DNA of 64,000 bases from Bromus sterilis (GCA_950022295.1 OX465600.1:4712001-4776000); one strand, 5' to 3'; shown: positions 10,171 to 21,767, counted from the stretch's first letter. Made by a program: numbers and translations. The notes: a model not told the origin generated them from the sequence alone.

Positions 10171-12078
10171 CTACTGCTGAGGCGGTCCTCTGTTCTGGGG
10201 TGGTGGTGGGGGTGGAGGTGGTAAAGCTTCTCCCTTCGCGATCCTTCTCACAAAGTCGCACTGCCGAGTGGTGTGCGCAGACGGCCTGCCAGACGTGCTG
10301 TGTAACTTGCATGGTGCGTCCAGCATATCCTCGAACGTGTACTTGGGCTTCATCTGCCCCAGGGGTCTCACATTCGGTCTCATCTTCCGTCTGCCTCCTG
10401 CAGCCGCTGGATCTTCTTCGCTCTGGACAGCGGCCACCTGCCTGTTGCCGTACTGGGTATCGTGCTGCTCATCCTTGCGCTTGCCATTGTTCTGCTGGTT
10501 GTTGTCGTTGTTGTTGTTATTGTTGCGGTTGTTCTTTCTTCTTTCCTTCCTACTGAGGCCTTGATTCCATGCGTCCGACTGCGGAGCCCCTGGTGACTGG
10601 ATTACACCTCCAACTCCGAGCTGGATCGGGCGCATCGCCGAATCGGACATAGCGAACGCATTTGCCACCTTCATGAGCTCGGCGAGCGACGTGAAGTCTT
10701 TGCGGAGCAGCTTGTGCTTCAACATTGAGTCGGCCAGGCATCCATCTGTGAAGTACTGAATGGCCTGGATCTCATGGACTTCTTCGCATGAATTCTTCAG
10801 CTTGATCCACCGAGATAAGTAATCTCGGAGGGGCTCATCTTTGCCTTGCACACAAAGATCTAGCTGCTGCGGGAGGTTGGGCCGCTCATATGTGCTCGTG
10901 AAGTTGTGGATAAATGCACTCGTGAAGTCCTCCCAGCAGTTTACACTGTCCTTGGGCAAACTGTTCAACCATGTACGAGCCGATCCCTGCAGCATCAAAG
11001 GTGCATAGCGGACCGCTACGCGTCGATTGCCTCCTGTGATGCGAACCGCAGTCAGGTAATCGGATAACCAGTCTTCAGGCTTCACTGAGCCATTGTACTT
11101 GGGAGTGTCTCTCGGCAGCGTGAAGCCTTTGGGAAACTTTTCAGTCTGAATACGATGACCGAAACATGATGGGCCAGCTTCTCCTTCTTCATCCTCTTGA
11201 GCCTCCTTTTCCAGGAGCTCAACACGGTGCCTTGCATCATTCTGGCCGATTTGGCGAGGGCCAAGTCGGGCGCTGATTGCTTGTCTTGGTGCCGATTGCT
11301 GCGGCATGTCATTGCGCCTGCTGTTAATAGCTGGCTCTTCGACTCTTCTGCTTGCTGCTGGGGGTGGCCGATTGCTTCTGACCTTACTCTCATGCCGAGA
11401 TGGAGCGGGTTGATGACTGTTCTGGCGCGATGCATTCGGTCGCTGGCTAGCTCCCGCATTCGGCCTCACAGTTCCTCTCGACGCCCCGGGTTCTTCATTT
11501 TGATTATCCATTGCAACGAGCCTCTGCTCCTTTGCGGCTGCCAACAGCTCACGCATTCGGCGCGACTGCTCGCACCTCTCATCTCCCTCCAGGTCCTCTA
11601 GCTCGAGTGCTATCTACTCGGCTGCTCTCAGGTTCTTGTCTGGCGTGCTGTATGTCGGCCTCTGGATGAATGCCGACTGCGCCGGTTGCTCCGGTTGCAC
11701 TGGCCTCCTTGGTCGCTCCGGCTGCTCGGCGCCCGACAACTGCTGGTTGAATGCCCTGCCTTGGCTTCTCAGATCTTCTAGAACTGCGGGCTCAATCGGC
11801 CGGCGCGGTCCTGCATGCGCTGCGTTGTACTCCCTTGTGATGGCTCCCAGCCTGCGCTCTTCTGCCAGCACCTGCTCAGCCCTGCGAGCCAGAGCGAGCC
11901 GTGCCGTTTCCAGCTCCGTGTGCACTTGTTCGGGATCACCATTCCTGTTCACAGGTGTGTATAACACATCCCGCAACGCGCTGGTGCCGATTCTCTCCGC
12001 AGCCTCCACAGCCTCCTTGGCTCTTCTTGCTGCGCTTGCTGCGCCGCGATTGCTTGATGACGACGCTCCCGCCATCAT
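10171..12078 (-). pseudogene. gag of the Tat retrotransposon, interrupted by TAG
   Basis: This is the structural capsid protein. The C-terminal two thirds (from about 11556) carry a typical plant retrotransposon gag domain: the PEDWLSDYLTAVRITGG and ARTWLNSLP blocks, then a segment around SFTSTYERP. An Asn-rich basic stretch and a Pro-rich tail follow. A single CX2C knuckle is not evident; a diverged zinc-knuckle-like CKLHSTSG...H..C lies near the end. The N-terminal part (12078 to 11617) is Ala/Arg/Glu-rich and helical. A TAG at 11614-11616 breaks the frame and another at 10171-10173 separates it from protease. The same frame is open further upstream to 12441, across the primer binding site, except for TGA at 12094-12096. 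The ATG at 12078 is my chosen start. Confidence 0.85.
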
Positions 12079-12392
12079 GAAAGCAGCGTTCACTCAGCCG
12101 TCCTCTCCGCCAGGCGCCGCGCTGCAGCCCCTGGTCAAGAGCGGATCTGTGGTGCACGAGAAAACACGAATCTCCCTAGGATATGCATCGGGGAAGCTGC
12201 CGATGAAGAGGCGGTGGCTGCCGACCTGCAGCGACACACCGAGCGGCAGGGGTGCTCCAGCCCTGTACCGCGCCGAGTAGTCCACCACGTAATCGATTGC
12301 CCCACGCCTTAGAATCAGGCCGGAGGCATGGCTACCGCCTGATGCAGAGGAAAATCCCGTCCGGATCTTTACTCCAGTCGACGCCTCGGTCT

Positions 12393-12410
12393 CCCCCACG
12401 GTGGGCGCCA
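12393..12410 (-). other. primer binding site of the Tat element
   Basis: Two bases inside the end of the 5' LTR, the minus strand reads TGGCGCCCACCGTGGGGG. It begins with TGG, complementary to a tRNA 3' CCA, at the expected place and length for minus-strand priming. I did not assign the priming tRNA. Confidence 0.8.
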
Positions 12411-12412
12411 AC

Positions 12413-13423
12413 TGTCGTCGATATGTGACGTCAGATGCCATGGGATGGCTAAAGTGAGGGGAAGACGCGAGGGAGAGGATGTCGATGGTGCCGGAATCGG
12501 GTTGGGTACAAGCACGGTAGAGGACACCACGATGTACCCAGGTTCGGGGCTCTCCGGAGAGATAACACCCCTACTCCTGCTTGTCTCTTATATATCAATT
12601 CTCTGGCTACAATAACTGCTTCTCTATCTTCTCAGGGGAAGGTGAGTGCCGCCGCCGTGGGCGAGGCTCTCTCCTGCTTCCCTGAGGAGTTACTACTAGC
12701 AGTGAATGAACTGAGGGGAGAATGAGTGAATGGTGCTCTTTTGCGGATCGTCCCCCACGCAGGAGGGGTACCCGGGCTCTTATAGTGTGAGCCCGGGGTA
12801 CATCGGTAACTTCACTGCCGAGTGGGCCCAGCTGTCATCCTCAAATCGGCCTGGGCCCACCGACTGCTCCTCTCCGGGTGATCCGGATCCTACGAGCGGC
12901 GGCCCATGTTGTAGACCCATAGGGCATGGTGATGAACAGTGGAGCTAGGAGGTGCGGTCTTGTCGCCCTGTCCGCGGAATCGGCGGAGAGGTCGACACCG
13001 TATCTCCACCAGATCTTCGACATGACTTGGCCTCCCTGCCACCCCGATATCTCGGGATAGTGCATTTATGACCTCGTAATCATACCCCCGACTGGCGTCG
13101 GGGTCAACTTTCTCCAAGGGTGGTAGGTTATTCCGATTGCGCCTGGACCGACTGGTAGTTCTTGGCAAGGTCGATTGCTTTGGGCAATCGGCCTTCCAGG
13201 TGCCTGCCTCGGCCCAGCTGCGGACCAATCGGATGATCGTCTTTGTGAAGGAGTGGGCCGATTGCGCCTGGGCCGACTGCCGGCATTTGATACGGCTGAT
13301 TGCTTCGGAGCAATCAGTCGTACATCTGCCCAGCTCGGCCCAGCTACGGCCCAATCGGTCCATCCTTGTCTTGAAAGGTTGCTTCCGCTTGGGTTAGCCT
13401 ACCCGGGTACCAATCCCCCGACA
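12413..13423 (-). repeat. 5' LTR of the Tat retrotransposon (1,011 bp)
   Basis: On the minus strand the LTR starts TGTCGGGGGATTGG and ends TCGACGACA, giving TG...CA ends, with the primer binding site two bases further in. A TATA-like CTATAAGA (minus strand) is found around 12780-12788, next to a GGGTAC-rich block. The mate LTR is outside the window, so sequence divergence (age) cannot be read. Confidence 0.88.
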
Positions 13424-14600
13424 CTTGGTATAGAATTAATAATCCTCAGAAAAGAGCCACCAAGAAGCAATCACCAGTTCATGTTTTTGAGCTTAATTTT
13501 TTACACAGCATGCTCTATGCAATTGTGAAACTTTCGTATGTTTTGAGTTTTTTTATTTGAGTTGCAGAAGTGCCCCGAAAAAATTATTTACTACCTGCTG
13601 TTCTGCTTTTCACAGATTCTGCCACGTTTTGCCTCTCCTTTATTTTTGCAAACCTTAAGCTTGCTTTTTCTTTGAAAAAACTTTTTGGCAATCTTGAGAA
13701 ACAGTAGATCTTCAAGAATATCTTTATATCCAGTGGGGAAAATTATTTTATTAAGGATACTAACTTATCTAATCAGCTTATGATGAGTTATTATGAAGGG
13801 AGTTTTCAAGTGTGCGATGGAAAATGATGAAAGAAGTTTCGGGAGTGTCAAGCGCTCAAGCTTGGGGATGCCCCAATGCATTCCCAATAAATATTCAAGG
13901 AGACTCAAGCGTCTAAGCTTGGGGATGCCTCCCGTGCATCCCCTTCTCCATCAACAATGATCAGTTCGTCCTTCGTCTCACTATATTTTTATCACTTCAT
14001 GCGTTATGTGCTATGGTTGGAGCGTCTCGCTCTTAGGTTTACTTTTTAGTTTTATTTAGCTTTGCTTGCTGTTCATAACAAGTTAGACCCAGCTTACTTT
14101 GTGTGAGAGATAAACACGCTCCACTCCAATCTTGAACACATCATAGGATTTTTCACGCTTATTTTTCTGCTGTTGTGTGTTCTTTATATTTTCGTAGCTA
14201 CGGCCATGTTTAGTTTTAGTCTTAGTTTGTCTTTAGCAAGAGTCTTGGCTTTTGTTTAGTTTGTTGCTGGAGCTCTTTTTAGTTTTCATGTTTATCTTGT
14301 TAAGGTAGTTGGTTGTTGCGCTGAGTTGTGTCTTGTCTTGAAAGTAGCTAATTGAGGTTGCTATTTAATTTTAGTAGTAACTTGAAACAGTTTTGAGGTA
14401 TTGTTGTGAGTAATGTTTGAACTTTTGGTGTCAAGAGCTCTAGCCAATAGTGATAGGTGTCGTATTTTGGGCAATCCGTGTTTATTTTCAAAACCTACAA
14501 AACTAGTTGAGAACTCTAGCTACTAGATGTATCACTAATATTTGGAGCGATCGGATATTAGAGTACACTCACGTACCATGACTCGAGGATGCACATGCAA
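13424..14600. other. flanking repeat DNA, possibly 3' noncoding part of an Athila-type gypsy element
   Basis: No coding sequence. Two copies of a CAAGC..TTGGGGATGCC block (13856-13875 and 13910-13930) followed by T-rich, TAG-rich DNA resemble the 3' untranslated region of Athila-lineage cereal elements (Sabrina/Wham type). If so, the Tat element inserted into an older gypsy copy. Ends could not be located. Confidence 0.4.
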
Positions 14601-14829
14601 TGTAGTGTGCATATATACATACATTGTTATCTGTGTGATCAAACTTACACATTATTTTTTGAAGATATGCGTTGCAACTGGCCATAGTGAACCGAAGTTC
14701 ATACAAAAATAAACAAAAAATTTATTAATGAATTCGGCAAGAATTAAGCTACAATAGTAAGTTACTAAAATAATACTATCACCGCCAAAAGAACAACAAA
14801 TAGTCAATATGTGTCTTTCTTTTGGTACG

Positions 14830-15300
14830 AATTACAACTCCCATCAGTCGTTTCTCTATGCTACGGTTGCAAGTCCATCACCGATTTACAACGGGGCTCG
14901 ACTTATTTTTGCCGCTCTAGTTGCAAGTCCACCACCGACTTGCAACTGACCTTCACTTTTTTTTCCTGCAGCAATTGCAACTTCCACCACTGACTTATTT
15001 CGATCCAACTTGCAAGCCCACCACCGACTTGCGATTGGGCCCGATATTTTTCCGTCCAAGTTACAAGTTCATCACTGACTTGCAACTCGGTTCGTTTGTT
15101 TTTGTTCCTATCATAGTTGCAAGTCCACCATCGACTTGCAACTGGGCTTAACTTTTTTCCCTCCTAAGTTGCAAGTCCACAACCGACTCGCAACTTGTAT
15201 CGACTTTTTTTTTCCTTCAGTTGCAACTTTCACCATCGATTTTTTTTTCCGCCTAGTTCAAGTCAAGCAACGACTTGTAACTAGGCTCGACTTTTTCTTT
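14830..15300. repeat. degenerate minisatellite whose units are short hairpins
   Basis: Roughly seven imperfect units of 55-75 bp. Each is built around AGTTGCAAGTC, a short spacer such as CACCACC, then GACTTGCAACT, followed by a T-run. The core is a self-complementary 11+7+11 hairpin, best preserved near 14920-14950 and 15115-15145. Longest open stretches here are artefacts of the repeat. Confidence 0.8.
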
Positions 15301-16630
15301 CATACATAATGTATCTTTTGTGTACATGAGAAACATTTCTTATATGCATTTAATATTCTTTAAATGCTCGCTTAAAAGTTTTTAAATCTTTTATGCAAAG
15401 TATTTTTAATATATTTATTTAGATTACTTTAATGTACAAACAAAAGTAAAATAAAAAATAACGTTAGCGGGTAGTTTTTCGGGGAAGCGCTTATAGCAAT
15501 GGCTCACTGTTCGATCATAGCGAGTCATCCCTTTTGTGTTGTTAGCAAGTGGTTTTTCAGGAAGCGATCAGATATTCCTAGGAGGAATATGTGGTTTGGG
15601 GATCCGGTGTTACGAACCATTGTGGTTTTTGGATGCCTGCAGAGGATTTTTTTGAATTCTTACTTTTTTATCTAGTTTCTCTATTTATTTATTTTTATTT
15701 TAGTTTTTTCATGCTTTTTTCGTAATTATTTTCTACTTCTTTTTTTTCTTTTTTATTTTTAAAATCCTGAACCTTTATAAAAACTTAAAACAAATTTTAA
15801 CTCATGAATATTTTGAAAATTTGTGAACATATTTTTTGAATCGGTGAAATTTTTTTGAGGATATGATTTTTTTAAAATCCACTATATATTAAAAATGTTC
15901 AATTTATATTACAAAAGGCATTAATGTGTATTTAAAATATGATCATCATAGATTAGAAGATTATTCACTGTATATTAAAACATTTTTGTATTTTCAAAAA
16001 CTGTTCTAATTTGAATTAAATAAATAAATTGATGAACATTTTTTTGAATAATGTATTGAACAAACTTTCTTTTTATTACAATTTAATGTATAAAATATAG
16101 GAGTGATATACACAACAATAAAAAGGAAAGCCCATCAACTAAAACCCTGACAGCCTTTTTTCCCCTTGCTATAGAAGGACTGCATTTCTTCCAGATCCAG
16201 CAAAGCCCACCAAATGAAAAGTGTGGAAGCAACCAGCCCATAAAAAACCCGAACGTTTCGTTAAACCATAATTTTTATGAGGATTGCTAAATCTCAATCA
16301 ATTGAGACTTAATCAAGTTTTAATCGATGCTATGTTCGTGAGATGGTGTGTGAAGATTCGTGACAAAAAATCTTTTCTTTTTTACATGATTTATCATTTG
16401 ACTAAGACTTCTTAAGTTTTTTGTAAACATGGTTTTTGTTCAGTTTATCTGGAATGCTTTTGTATAATAGGAATTAATTAGGGCCCCGATTCATTAAATA
16501 AAAAGAAGAGAATTGTTCGGTTAATTAATGGAAACCCAGGCACAAACCGTTACAACATACCCCCAACGGGGCACCCTACAGCCGAGCAAACCGAAGCGGA
16601 CACCCTACAGCTGAATCGAAGCAGCCGCTC
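15301..16630. other. AT-rich intergenic DNA
   Basis: I see no gene, terminal repeats or recognisable element. The stretch consists of T- and A-rich runs with no reading frame of protein character. Confidence 0.6.
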
Positions 16631-16639
16631 CAACAACTA

Positions 16640-17045
16640 CACCGGCCCCAAGGCCGCGCACCCAACGAGACGGTAGCACTATCACCCAAGCGACCGGTGC
16701 AAACACTCAACAAGCATCCCCGGAGCCGCCGCATCGGCTAACAAACGAAACAAACACACACCGACCTCGCGGCCGCGTACCAGGCTGGCCAACGACACTA
16801 CTACCCAAGTGGCCAGTGTAGACACCCCTCCAAGACGACGAGGTCCGGAGCCGTCCCTCGGACTCCCACGCCGGCCCCGAGGTCGCGCACCAGGCATGAA
16901 GACAACACTGCTACCCAAATGGCCAGTGTAAATGCCCTTCCGCGTTGACGAGATTCGAACCCGCCGCTCCAACTTCCACGTCGGTCCCAAGGACGCACTC
17001 CATCTGAGCCGATGGTTCCCCCTAGCCTAGAGCAGTCCAGAACGA
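16640..17045. repeat. GC-rich imperfect tandem repeat, about 113-bp period
   Basis: About four units begin near 16644, 16761, 16875 and 16984 with GGCCCC(A/G)AGG(C/T)CGCG or close variants. The first three contain TACCCAAGTGGCCAGTGTA-like blocks. It stands out by GC content against AT-rich flanks. It may be a 5' part of a LINE or a captured GC-rich fragment; origin unknown. Confidence 0.6.
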
Positions 17046-17312
17046 TGCCTCCAAGAAAGACCGCGACACTGGAACGCCACCGTAATCCACCCTGTGGGCG
17101 TCGCACACCTTTTTGGAGGCGTTGTCGATCGAGGGCCTCTGCCCTCCTTCCTCTCTTACACTTCGGGGGAAGACTTCATAAGTTTCAATCGACTAAGATC
17201 TACACACACCTATCAATATGTTGAAGCTCATGCTACAACCGATTATAATCCTAGAGCCGAATCCTCTTTTCTGTTCTCTTCCCTCTTTCAACTAGGCAAA
17301 AAATATATATGC

Positions 17313-19039
17313 CAAGATGAAAGTGGTTAGGATAATTTTGGTCCGAAACCGTTTTCGAATCCGTTTTTATAGGATACGGTAACAGATTTTTTACATCCGA
17401 CAAAAATCCGATCCAAACCCGAATTCGATTGTTAGGATACAGTATAGGATATGGTAACACAAATATCCGTCATAATAGGATAATCCGTTTTTCTAGCCGG
17501 ATAATCCGAACTTTTAATTTTCGAATCCGGTTGACGGACCAAGTTTCAAGTATTAACGAGCAGTATGTGAATGTTATCTTTGCTTATGGAGTATGGCATA
17601 TGCTTGTTAGTGATTTATATGAATTATTTCAATACTATCTAAGTGCTTTATGTGTTTTGAAAGTGTGTATGTATTTATATTTGCGCATTCTTTGTATATG
17701 ATTATAGTTTAAATCATTTATATATTTCTCGTATATGAATATGGTAAATGTCCGTTTTCGATCCAATGTTTTTCCGTTACCGTACCGCTTTCGAATCCGC
17801 CTAATCCGCATCGATCCACTTTCAAATCCGAAAATAAATATGGAATAGGATACGGGAGGGAATTGCAGTTTCCATCATGCTTTCCTCCATTCGTTGCGCA
17901 AACCATCAGTTTTTCATATCTTTTGCACTCTCCAACATGTATACCAGTAATCTGTTATTACTCATTCTAAATAGCCCATTACCTACTTTGACAACAAAAC
18001 TTTGACAACAAAACTGACAACCAGGTCTCACATAATAAGCTGGACGTGATGCAGCCATACAATAATAATTGAGCAGACAATAGACATTATATTTTAATTA
18101 ATTAACAACATCACAGTACATGAGAGCCTTCGGTACATATTATATAAAAGATAAGACCAAAAACGATGACCAAAATATGTTGAATTGTAGCTATCCATCA
18201 TGTTTTGCATCCAATGTTATGCCATAATATAGGAGTGTGAATTTCTGTAGCTGAGCTACACGTAACCCTTTATTTTGAAAAAATCAAAAATGATATTTAA
18301 ATGTTTTGAAAAAATTCGAAAAAAATTCCGTGGAAACTTATATGTATTCCACACGAACATGCCAAATTTCGTTGAAAATATTGTAATATGCAGTATGCAT
18401 AAAAATAACAAAATTTCGGCCCAAAACACAAGGAAAAATAGCCCATTTAAAATCAAATATTTGTCAAATCTTTTCTTGTGGCACGTTAAGGTATAATGGT
18501 ATGAAAATTTTCACAAATTCCCTATACATGTGTATGTATATCCATAAAACAATTTAAAATTGTTTGAAATGTTTTAGTTTTTCTTCTTCAAAATAACGAG
18601 CTATGTGTAGCTCGGGCTACACAAGGCATTTTCGGATAATATAGTCATTACAAACATCATTCTAAAACACCAAAATATAGATGCAGCCACCAAAATATAG
18701 ATACAAGTCTGCCATATTGCCATTATCAAAATCATTCTTGATGAGAATTTTGTGAGTTCAGACCAGGAGTAAAGTAAGAATACAACGGTGCCTTCATACC
18801 CTCCTCGCACTCCTAAGCTCAACCATTTTTCATGTGGGACCCAACCATCCGTTTACCGATCAAAGTTGATTAGTCGGGGTTGCAACAAATTAGACGTAAA
18901 TATGGTGGAGAGTACAAAAAAATATGTAGGTATGATGATTTGCGCAACGGATGAAGAAGAACCTGGTGAAAAGTGCAATTTCCTCTAGGATACGGTATAG
19001 AGATTATCCGACCGAATCCGATCCGGTTTCACCCCTAGG
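17313..19039. mobile_element. hAT-like non-autonomous element with ATCCG-rich subterminal repeats
   Basis: The right end (18995-19039) reads as a clear hAT-style terminus: on the minus strand TAGGGGTGAAACCGGATCG. Many ATCCG/CGGAT words crowd both ends (17340-17540, 17745-17860 and 18985-19030). The left end around 17313-17340 (AGATGAAAGTGGTTAGGATA) matches the right end only loosely, and I could not find a convincing 8-bp target duplication. There is no transposase. A smaller inverted-repeat element (18245-18630) is nested inside. Confidence 0.5.
18245..18630. mobile_element. MITE-like element with about 40-bp terminal inverted repeats
   Basis: The left end CTGTAGCTGAGCTACACG and the right end (minus strand) GTGTAGCCCGAGCTACACA continue as matching arms that both include TTATTTTGAA. 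The interior is AT-rich and noncoding. Target duplications are unclear. Confidence 0.55.
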
Positions 19040-19226
19040 AGAGATATTATATTTTACTTGCTAGCACTGTGAGAATCCTTGTTTCTTGTTTTCAAATGGG
19101 TAGATTTGTGGAATGATTCAGTTCCCAAGAGAAACCCGTGGCGAAAAGACGAGGAAAAGGGCAAACCCCATGGCTCCGTTTCCCACGGCCACGGGACACA
19201 ATGGACGACTGTCGGCAGTGGCACTG

Positions 19227-19235
19227 CATTTAAGG
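19227..19235 (+). promoter_or_regulatory. TATA-like box of the RALF gene
   Basis: CATTTAAGG lies about 100 bp upstream of the RALF start codon in a GC-rich stretch. Placement fits a short 5' leader. No better TATA candidate lies between the hAT-like element end (19039) and the gene. Confidence 0.45.
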
Positions 19236-19333
19236 CCAACCTCCACCACTCCCACTCCCCAGCTCATCACCCAGAGAGCAAAAGATCCAGCCACAGAAAC
19301 TGTTCAAGAGAGAGATCTCATCCTCCTCCGGCA

Positions 19334-19648
19334 ATGCCTCCATGGGCGGCAACCCCAGTGCTGCCCCTCCTCCTCCTGCTGCTGCTCCTCGTGCAGGGGA
19401 GAGGAGGCCATGGCGCCATCGACATCGCCAGCATGGACATGAGGGTGGAGGCGGCGGCGCACGGGCGGCTGCTGTGGGAGAACGGCGGCGGCCGGCGGTA
19501 CATCAGCTACGATGCGCTGCGGGGGGACGCGGTGCCGTGCTCCCGGCCCGGCGTGCCCTACTACAACTGCCGGATCAGCACCACCGCCAACCCCTACACC
19601 CGGGGATGCGAGTCCATCACCCGCTGCCGCGACGACGACCCTTCCTAG
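19334..19648 (+). CDS. RALF-like secreted peptide hormone precursor
   Basis: A single-exon gene of 104 residues. Residues 1-25 form a signal peptide with a long leucine run, a propeptide of about 35 residues follows, and the mature RALF domain begins at YISYDALRGD. The four cysteines sit in the family pattern: VPCSRPG, YYNCRIS, then RGCESITRCR. NPYTRGC is also conserved. RALF peptides bind FERONIA-type receptor kinases and LLG co-receptors at the cell surface, raising apoplastic pH and restraining growth; the YISY motif is the known receptor contact. A canonical RRxL site-1-protease signal is absent; only GRLLWEN and RR directly before YISY are seen, so it may be an unprocessed or differently cleaved short RALF. 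I chose the ATG at 19334 because the signal peptide starts there; the longer upstream frame is leader. A hAT-like element ends 295 bp upstream. Confidence 0.93.
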   Translation: MPPWAATPVLPLLLLLLLLVQGRGGHGAIDIASMDMRVEAAAHGRLLWENGGGRRYISYDALRGDAVPCSRPGVPYYNCRISTTANPYTRGCESITRCRDDDPS

Positions 19649-21092
19649 GTACTCCTAGTTGATGCTCATTGAAGTTGCTGTATCCGGAAAGATTTCCAGT
19701 GAGATCCGGTGGCTTCTTATTTGGACTGTAATAGTACTACTATAGTTTTTCTTGTGTTTTTGCTGAATCAGTAGGTGAAGTGTTTTTTGCTGGATGAGCG
19801 AATAATGTAATGTGTGTATGTATGTAACTAAGATGATTGGGTTCCTTGCTCCCAAAATATTTCACGGAGGAACTTGGATTCCATGGGGGTGCCATTGTTG
19901 TCTGAAAAATGGCATTCATCAAACTTCTTCTGTTGGTAGTACTGAACTTGTGTCAAGTCAGTACAGTAGTCAGTAGGTGAACTTGCATTTTGATGGGTCA
20001 GTGGGTGAAGCCAGTAAGGTAAGGCTGGATGCATGAACAATGTGTGTTTGTAACTATGATTGGGTTAATCCAACTTTTATTTCTACACTAGGAGGTAGTA
20101 CTCCTGAACTTGCAGCGATCTCTGAAGCATCAATGGCTGACACTAGAAACTAACTGTCATTACTGTCTACCTGTTGCAAGTTCTGAGTTTCTTGTGCTCG
20201 CAATTTTCTTCAGTCCATTGCTGAATGCCAAGGTAAACTGAATTCCATGTTGATGACTGCTTGGGTCACTCCTGCATTTTGCGCGGATGACATCATCGTT
20301 TCGATCACATTGCTAGCTGATTTCATGGTGCTAGAACTGTCATCTGTGTTATCGAATTAGCACCTGCGTGTTAGAGTTTCTGCTACTGGAGTGGATTACA
20401 GCAGTCGACAACCTATGGAACTTGATTGCAGTGTTTTTTTTCGCTGCTAGTATTACATATGATGTTAGGTAGTAACACGTTTGCCCCAATGTAAAATTCT
20501 GAACATATGCTGTTAGATAGTAGTAACACATTTCCCAGATGACACTAAAAATTAGGGAGCTGAGCTTGTTACATGGTGTTACTTACAGTACACCCGTGCA
20601 AGTTCATACAGTGTGTACTGTAACATTGAGCCTGGAGGTAAAGCTCAGACTTCCAGGGATGAGATGCATCTCCTTTCCCAGTGAATTACCTCAGGTGGGT
20701 GATTTTGCTATTGCTTCTGAAGGTTCTGAAAAGGGCAGCCAAAAAATATCTCTAATGCAGGCACCATACCATATGGCTGTAAAGGTGATTTTGCTATTTC
20801 ACTCCTTCGATCAACTGTAAAGAAAGTCCTCTGTTTTAAGTGGCAAATCCCAGGGGTAAATTGGATAAAGGTGCACCTCGACACCTCATTTGTGCAGAAC
20901 ATGAATCAGAACACCGATCGGAATAGCACTAGGATCATTGCTCGCAATCAAAGTGGGGATGTGCTCTTGACTGCTGCTCATAAGATTCAGAGATGCAGAG
21001 ACCCCAAAGAAGCTGGAGCCAGAGTTTGTTTAGCATGGATCCTCATCCAGTTAACGACCTCATCCTGGAGTCTGACAGCAGTGTTGTTTTCG
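19649..21092. other. RALF 3' region and intergenic DNA
   Basis: The first 150-200 bp are probably the 3' untranslated region; AATAATGTAATG at about 19800 could serve for polyadenylation. Beyond it I see no gene or element, only unique-looking DNA with an unusual number of CAGTAG/AGTAGT words. Confidence 0.5.
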
Positions 21093-21101
21093 GTATTATT
21101 A

Positions 21102-21767
21102 GAGTTAAATGTACCATTCATACATTAACTTGTCCCCAATGCTCACTTTAGTACATCAACTTGCAAAACGTATCAATTTGCTCCCTAAACTTGTCTTGCG
21201 CGTTCAATTTGTTACAAATGTAGGACACAAAAAACTTTTACTTGGGAAAAATTAAAAATTTATCTAAAGAATCATTTTTCCCTATGAAAAAATAATTTTT
21301 TCGAAGAATTTATTTGACTCACAAAATCATTTTCCCCGAAGGGAAATACCCGAAAAACAGATACAGGGACAATATTTGTTTTCGGGTAAAAGAAAATCAG
21401 GGGAAAATTGTGTTTTTTTTGTCTGGAAATTTTTTCGGGTAAAATTTATTTGTGGGAGGAAAATAATAAATTTCGGGTAAAATAAAAAAAATTGGGACGA
21501 AAATATTTTCTTGGTATAAAAATTTATTTTCGGGGGAAAATGATTTTGTGAGTCAAAAAATATTTTTATTCGGAAAAATCATTTTTTCATAGGGAAAAAT
21601 TATTATTTAAAAAAATATTTCATTTTTCCCCAAAAAGTTTTTTTCCTACATTTGTATCAAACTGAATGCGCAAGACAAGTTTAGTGAGCAAATTGATGTG
21701 TTTTACAAGTTGATGTACTAAAGTGAGCATTGGGAACAAGTTGATGTATGAATGGTGCATTTAACTC
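21102..21767. mobile_element. Mutator-type foldback MITE, copy 1 (666 bp)
   Basis: A perfect 9-bp target duplication GTATTATTA (21093-21101 and 21768-21776) flanks termini GAGTTAAATG...CATTTAACTC. The terminal inverted repeats exceed 110 bp and the A/T-rich interior (AAAATTATTTTTCCC words) is itself largely self-complementary, so the whole element is a near palindrome. The 9-bp duplication assigns it to the Mutator superfamily. No coding capacity. Confidence 0.92.

Larger units (their letters stand above)
1..13423 (-). mobile_element. Ty3/gypsy LTR retrotransposon, Tat lineage (Retand-like), 3' end outside window
   Basis: Read on the minus strand the order is 5' LTR (13423 to 12413), primer binding site, gag, protease, reverse transcriptase, RNase H, a second archaeal-type RNase H, integrase (ends 5689), then a long region carrying an ORF on the opposite strand. 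The tandem RNase H domains and the antisense extra ORF are known hallmarks of the plant Tat lineage (Grande, Retand, Ogre). The 3' LTR is not seen, so the element continues left of base 1 and no target duplication can be checked. One reading frame runs through gag-pol but is broken by stop codons at 12094-12096, 11614-11616, 10171-10173 and 9319-9321, so this copy is dead. A 1,696-bp solo LTR sits inside it. The exact Triticeae family name was not determined. Confidence 0.92.

Noticed and set aside
12094..12441. A separate 115-codon protein upstream of gag
   Set aside because: Its start lies in the LTR and it translates the primer binding site; more likely untranslated leader that happens to be open.
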